Source: Mesorhizobium huakuii (lineage in GTDB: Bacteria > Pseudomonadota > Alphaproteobacteria > Rhizobiales > Rhizobiaceae). Taken from it: a DNA stretch of 64,000 nucleotides. A model generated the notes under the pieces. It had not been told where the DNA came from. It did no database searches and was given only the letters and a program-made list of their open reading frames with translations. The translations under genes were made by a program, and so were the position numbers. The stretch covers positions 248,001 through 312,000 of the forward strand of contig NZ_BSNY01000047.1 in assembly GCF_030160235.1 (NCBI RefSeq). Reading direction: 5' to 3'. Of this stretch, positions 61,312-64,000 are shown one piece after another (positions within the stretch are counted from its first letter, which is position 1; each line of letters starts with the position of its first letter).

Positions 61312-61809
61312 ATGGCAAACGGGCGGATCACGGTGCGCAAGGCACAGGCGAGCGATGTCGCGGTCCTGAAGCAGGTGCTTCAGGACACCTTTGAAGGCAC
61401 CTGGCTGCCGCACGTCAGCCAGGCATCGGCTCGGCGCTATGTCGAGACCGATATTGGCGGGCGCTATGTCGAGCGGAACTGGCCGGAATTCACGCTTGCC
61501 GAGGTCGACGGTGAGATTATCGGCCTGATCCACTGGCGCGGTGACTTCATCGAGGCCGTGCATGTCAGGGCCAGCCATCAAGGCCAGGGTGTTGGCGGCA
61601 GGTTGCTGTCGCACGCCGAGCAGGCCATTGCCGCCGCCGGATTCGGCCAGGTGCGACTCGAGACGGATACGTTCAACGAGCGCGCCCAGAATGTCTACAA
61701 GGCGGTCGGTTACGCCGAAAAAGACCGCTATCCCGACGATGAATGGGACAGCGGCTTCACCACCGTGCTGTTCGAGAAACGGCTAGGAACAATTCCAGGA
61801 AAAGTGTAA
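61312..61809 (+). CDS. GNAT-family N-acetyltransferase
   Basis: This acetyltransferase of 165 residues has the GNAT core: ITVRKAQASDVAVLKQVLQDTFEG at the N-terminus, VHVRASHQGQGVGGRLLSHAEQAI as the acetyl-CoA-binding loop, and LETDTFNERAQNVYKAVGYAEKDRY. GAAGGGAGAA precedes the start. The substrate is unknown. The last codons overlap a dispersed repeat. Confidence 0.87.
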   Translation: MANGRITVRKAQASDVAVLKQVLQDTFEGTWLPHVSQASARRYVETDIGGRYVERNWPEFTLAEVDGEIIGLIHWRGDFIEAVHVRASHQGQGVGGRLLSHAEQAIAAAGFGQVRLETDTFNERAQNVYKAVGYAEKDRYPDDEWDSGFTTVLFEKRLGTIPGKV

Positions 61810-61831
61810 TGCGGTTTTCCGTTCGGAATTG
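61790..61831. repeat. CAATTCC...GGAATTG imperfect palindrome at the GNAT stop codon
   Basis: CAATTCCAGGAAAAGTG on the left and TTTTCCGTTCGGAATTG on the right form an imperfect hairpin that spans the GNAT stop codon. It resembles a rhizobial intergenic repeat, and its outer arms match the hairpin at 36145-36164. The rest of the 220-base gap to 62030 shows no gene. Confidence 0.5.
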
Positions 61832-62029
61832 CGTCAAAACAAGGCCCTAGCCCGACCTTCCTGATTCGGACTTTTGCGCACGGAACGGCGTTGCGCCAAA
61901 GTGCGCGTTTGGCGACATGGTTTTGCCCCTGGCCGCCCCTCAATGACCTCGCTCTTGCCTTCAAACTGCCGTCACGTATCTCGTATAAGACGGGCCTGTG
62001 GCGGGTGAAAAGGAAGGAGGCGAACCGAT

Positions 62030-62233
62030 ATGCAGCACGAACGCGAAATCGACGCCCTGCTCTCATCCGGGGAGACCGGATCGATCATCGACCGGCTGAT
62101 GGCGCTGCCGCGGCCGACCGACGACGTGAAAAACGAATGGGATCGCGCCGTCAGCAACCGCTTTGAAGTCCGGCTGGTGAGACAGATGCGCTCGCAGATC
62201 GACGCCGGCAGCGATCGCCAGAACGCCGCTTGA
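62030..62233 (+). CDS. Small conserved-looking hypothetical protein
   Basis: A 67-residue, charged, mostly helical protein (REIDALLSSGETGSIIDRLMALPRP, NRFEVRLVRQMRSQI). GAAGGAGG precedes the ATG at seven to nine bases, and the codon composition is like its neighbours. It has no signal peptide or membrane segment and no motif that I recognise. It converges with the GlxA-type regulator gene, stopping 15 bases before it. Confidence 0.6.
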   Translation: MQHEREIDALLSSGETGSIIDRLMALPRPTDDVKNEWDRAVSNRFEVRLVRQMRSQIDAGSDRQNAA

Positions 62234-62248
62234 TTCCCCTGAACTGAC

Positions 62249-63229
62249 CTAACCCCGGCGCAACCTGACCGGGGCTTCGCCGAAAGCTCTTGAAAACGCT
62301 CTGGAAAATGCCGCGGCGGACGAGAATCCCGTCCGCCCGGCAATATCCGCCATGGCCACCCGCGTGTCGACCACCAGCCGGCGCGCCGCCCCCAGCCGTA
62401 GCCTCAGATAGTAGGCGCCCGGCGTCTCGCCGATCGACTTGCGAAAGATGCTCTCCAGGGTGCGAGCCGTCACGCCGGCGCGCTTGGCGATGGCTTCTAT
62501 GGTCAGCGGCTGGTCGACATGCGCCTCCATCAGCCGGATGGCCTGCGCCAGGCGTGGGTCGTAGCCGTCGAGCCGGCCAAGCGAGACCAGCGGCTGCGCA
62601 TCGGTCGCCACGCGCGCCTGATCGTAGATGAACGCGCTTGCCACATCGAGCGCCACGGCCATGCCGAGCCGGGTGCGAATCAGGTGCAGCATCAGGTCGA
62701 GCGTTGGCGACGCGCCGCCCGTGGTGAACACCGGCCCATCGATGATGTAGCGATCGGGGCGCACGTCGACGCCGGGAAAGGCCGACGAAAAATCCTCCAT
62801 GTCCTCCCAATGGGTGGTGGCGCTACGCCCTTCCAGCAGCCCGGCGCGCGCCACCAGCCAGGTGCCCGCCTCGACGCCGCCGCAGGCACGGGCCGACCGC
62901 GCCGCGCGGCGCAGGCCGGCAAGCAAGGCTGATGTGGCATAGTTCTGCGTGCCGAAGCCCGCGACCACGACCAGGACATCGGTTGGTTCCGTCGCATCGA
63001 AACGGCCGCTGACCGCAACCGGCAGGCCGCATGTCGTGACCGGCGCCTCTCCGGTCACCGAAACCAGCTTGAAGTCGAACAGGGTTTCGCCGGCGATGCG
63101 GTTGGCCGCCCGCAGCGGATCGACGGCGCATGCCACGCACATGATGGATGCCCCGGAAAACACCAGCAGCGTCACCTTGAGTGGCGACTGCTCAGCGCGA
63201 AAGATTGTCGCTTTTTCGTTTTTTGTCAT
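62249..63229 (-). CDS. GlxA-type AraC-family regulator (DJ-1/PfpI plus HTH)
   Basis: This regulator of 326 residues has an N-terminal class I amidotransferase-like domain (about 15-190; KVTLLVFSGASIMCVACAVDPLRAAN, GGVEAGTWLVARAGLLEG) and a C-terminal AraC DNA-binding domain (about 225-320; LTIEAIAKRAGVTARTLESIFRKSIGETPGAYYLRLRLGAARRL, AFSRAFSRAFGEAP). This architecture includes CdhR and GbdR, activators of carnitine and betaine breakdown. It is divergent from a beta-keto acid cleavage enzyme gene, which supports a CdhR-like role (inference). Confidence 0.88.
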   Translation of the reverse strand: MTKNEKATIFRAEQSPLKVTLLVFSGASIMCVACAVDPLRAANRIAGETLFDFKLVSVTGEAPVTTCGLPVAVSGRFDATEPTDVLVVVAGFGTQNYATSALLAGLRRAARSARACGGVEAGTWLVARAGLLEGRSATTHWEDMEDFSSAFPGVDVRPDRYIIDGPVFTTGGASPTLDLMLHLIRTRLGMAVALDVASAFIYDQARVATDAQPLVSLGRLDGYDPRLAQAIRLMEAHVDQPLTIEAIAKRAGVTARTLESIFRKSIGETPGAYYLRLRLGAARRLVVDTRVAMADIAGRTGFSSAAAFSRAFSRAFGEAPVRLRRG

Positions 63230-63290
63230 GTCGTCTTCGTAAAGCGTAAAGCAGCATCCCGCAAGTCGCGCAATGTTGTACGGGTTCCTG

Positions 63291-63338
63291 TGCATGTCGT
63301 TGCCCCAAAACCGGTTCCCACTTTTGGGCGACATGCAT
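63291..63338. repeat. Dispersed palindromic repeat (TGCATGTCG / CGACATGCA type), copy 2
   Basis: TGCATGTCGTTGCCCCAAAA on the left and TTTTGGGCGACATGCA on the right form an imperfect palindrome closely like 24251-24300. It occupies much of the 136-base divergent gap and ends 28 bases before the next start codon, so it may also affect the promoters there. Confidence 0.65.
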
Positions 63339-63365
63339 GGCTGTTTCGACTAGGAGGAGAATTCC

Positions 63366-64000
63366 ATGCCGCTTGCGATGAACCGTGAGGTCTTCATTAC
63401 CTGTGCCGTGACCGGGTCCGGCGGTTCGCAGGATCGCTCTCCGCATGTGCCGCGTTCGCCCAAGCAGATCGCCGATTCGGCCATCGACGCGGCCAAGGCC
63501 GGTGCGGCCATTGTCCACTGCCATGTGCGCGACCCCGAGACCGGCAAACCACGCCGCGATGTGCATCTCTACCGCGAGGTGACCGAGCGCATCCGCGACG
63601 CCAATGTCGACGTGGTGCTGAACCTCACCGCCGGCATGGGCGGCGACATGGTGTTCGGCTCGCCGGAAGCGCCGCTGCCGCTCAACGAGAAAGGCACCGA
63701 CATGGGCGGCGCCACCAACCGCATGGAACATGTGCGCCAGTGCCTGCCGGAAATCTGCACGCTTGACTGCGGCACCATGAACTTCGCCGAAGCCGACTAC
63801 GTCATGACCAACACGCCCGGCATGCTGCGCGCCATGGGCGGCATGATGACGGCGCTCGGCGTCAAGCCCGAGATCGAGGCCTTCGACACCGGCCATCTCT
63901 GGTTCGCCAAGCAGCTGGTCGAGGAAAAGGTGCTCAACCCCGACGCGCTGGTGCAGCTCTGCATGGGCGTGCCATGGGGCGCGCCCGATGACCTCAATAC
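63366..64000 (+). CDS. Beta-keto acid cleavage enzyme (BKACE), 3' partial
   Basis: The first 211 codons are present and the gene runs off the right edge. BKACE enzymes are zinc-dependent TIM barrels that transfer an acetyl unit from a beta-keto acid to coenzyme A or acetyl-CoA. Visible motifs are [36 protein letters not shown] with two zinc-ligand His, TLDCGTMNF and [22 protein letters not shown] precedes the ATG at 63366. With the GlxA-type regulator, cleavage of 3-dehydrocarnitine is the best guess. The rest of the pathway would lie beyond the window. Confidence 0.9.
   Translation, partial: MPLAMNREVFITCAVTGSGGSQDRSPHVPRSPKQIADSAIDAAKAGAAIVHCHVRDPETGKPRRDVHLYREVTERIRDANVDVVLNLTAGMGGDMVFGSPEAPLPLNEKGTDMGGATNRMEHVRQCLPEICTLDCGTMNFAEADYVMTNTPGMLRAMGGMMTALGVKPEIEAFDTGHLWFAKQLVEEKVLNPDALVQLCMGVPWGAPDDLN

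Noticed and set aside
1-64000. Search for tRNA, rRNA, insertion sequences, integrases and CRISPR arrays
   Set aside because: No cloverleaf with a CCA end, no rRNA-like sequence, no transposase or integrase motif and no direct-repeat/spacer array were recognised. A covariance-model scan would be needed to exclude small RNAs fully.

Overview
The window is a chromosomal stretch from a high-GC alphaproteobacterium of the Rhizobiales. It looks like Mesorhizobium or a close relative: inositol (iol) genes lie beside a rhizopine-type moc cassette, the his cluster has a rhizobial layout, DUF1402 and DUF2585 proteins occur, and GAGCATGATC...GATCATGCTC palindromes recur between genes. I saw no IS element, tRNA, rRNA, CRISPR array or prophage. 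The genes are dense and almost all intact.

1-13375 is a catabolic regulon for an unidentified sugar or sugar acid. It holds an enolase-superfamily dehydratase (cut by the window edge), a fused E1alpha-E1beta-lipoyl 2-oxoacid dehydrogenase, a D-2-hydroxyacid dehydrogenase, a short degenerate E2 with an apparent one-base frameshift, a GntR/UTRA regulator, two tandem ribose-type binding proteins, an RbsA-type ATPase, two permeases and an SMP-30 lactonase. A shared AT-rich motif, ATGCTATTATAAT or a close variant, lies in three promoter regions and is a plausible GntR operator.

13442-17119 (minus strand) carries two membrane proteins and part of a phosphonate set: phnN, phnM and a 2H-phosphoesterase-like protein. 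17271-25543 is inositol catabolism: iolC-iolD-iolE-(small membrane protein)-iolB on the minus strand, the RpiR-type regulator iolR, and a divergent Gfo/Idh/MocA oxidoreductase. 28678-33523 adds a second inositol operon: binding protein, permease, ATPase, iolG and an SDR. The promoters of iolC and of the binding protein share a TGRAAT-N4-ATTCC palindrome. 33822-37729 has a LacI-type regulator divergent from a diiron oxygenase, a Rieske ferredoxin and a ferredoxin reductase, matching the mocDEF rhizopine set.

Between the inositol blocks are a YafY/LysE divergent pair and a class I DAHP synthase (aroG). In front of aroG lies an unannotated attenuator. It has a leader peptide with four consecutive aromatic codons (Tyr-Trp-Tyr-Phe), an antiterminator/terminator pair built on one repeated 8-mer, and a promoter that predicts a leaderless transcript.

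37736-47671 is housekeeping: DUF1402, hslU-DUF2585-GNAT-hslV, then hisB-DUF2628-hisH-hisA-(arginase-like)-hisF-hisE and coaA. 47749-56302 holds a Do-type protease, an MBL hydrolase with a PPi-dependent phosphofructokinase, an L,D-transpeptidase, a LysE exporter and a large autotransporter. 56528-64000 holds a TPR protein, xylB and xylA, small genes, and a GlxA-type regulator divergent from a beta-keto acid cleavage enzyme that runs off the end and suggests carnitine catabolism.
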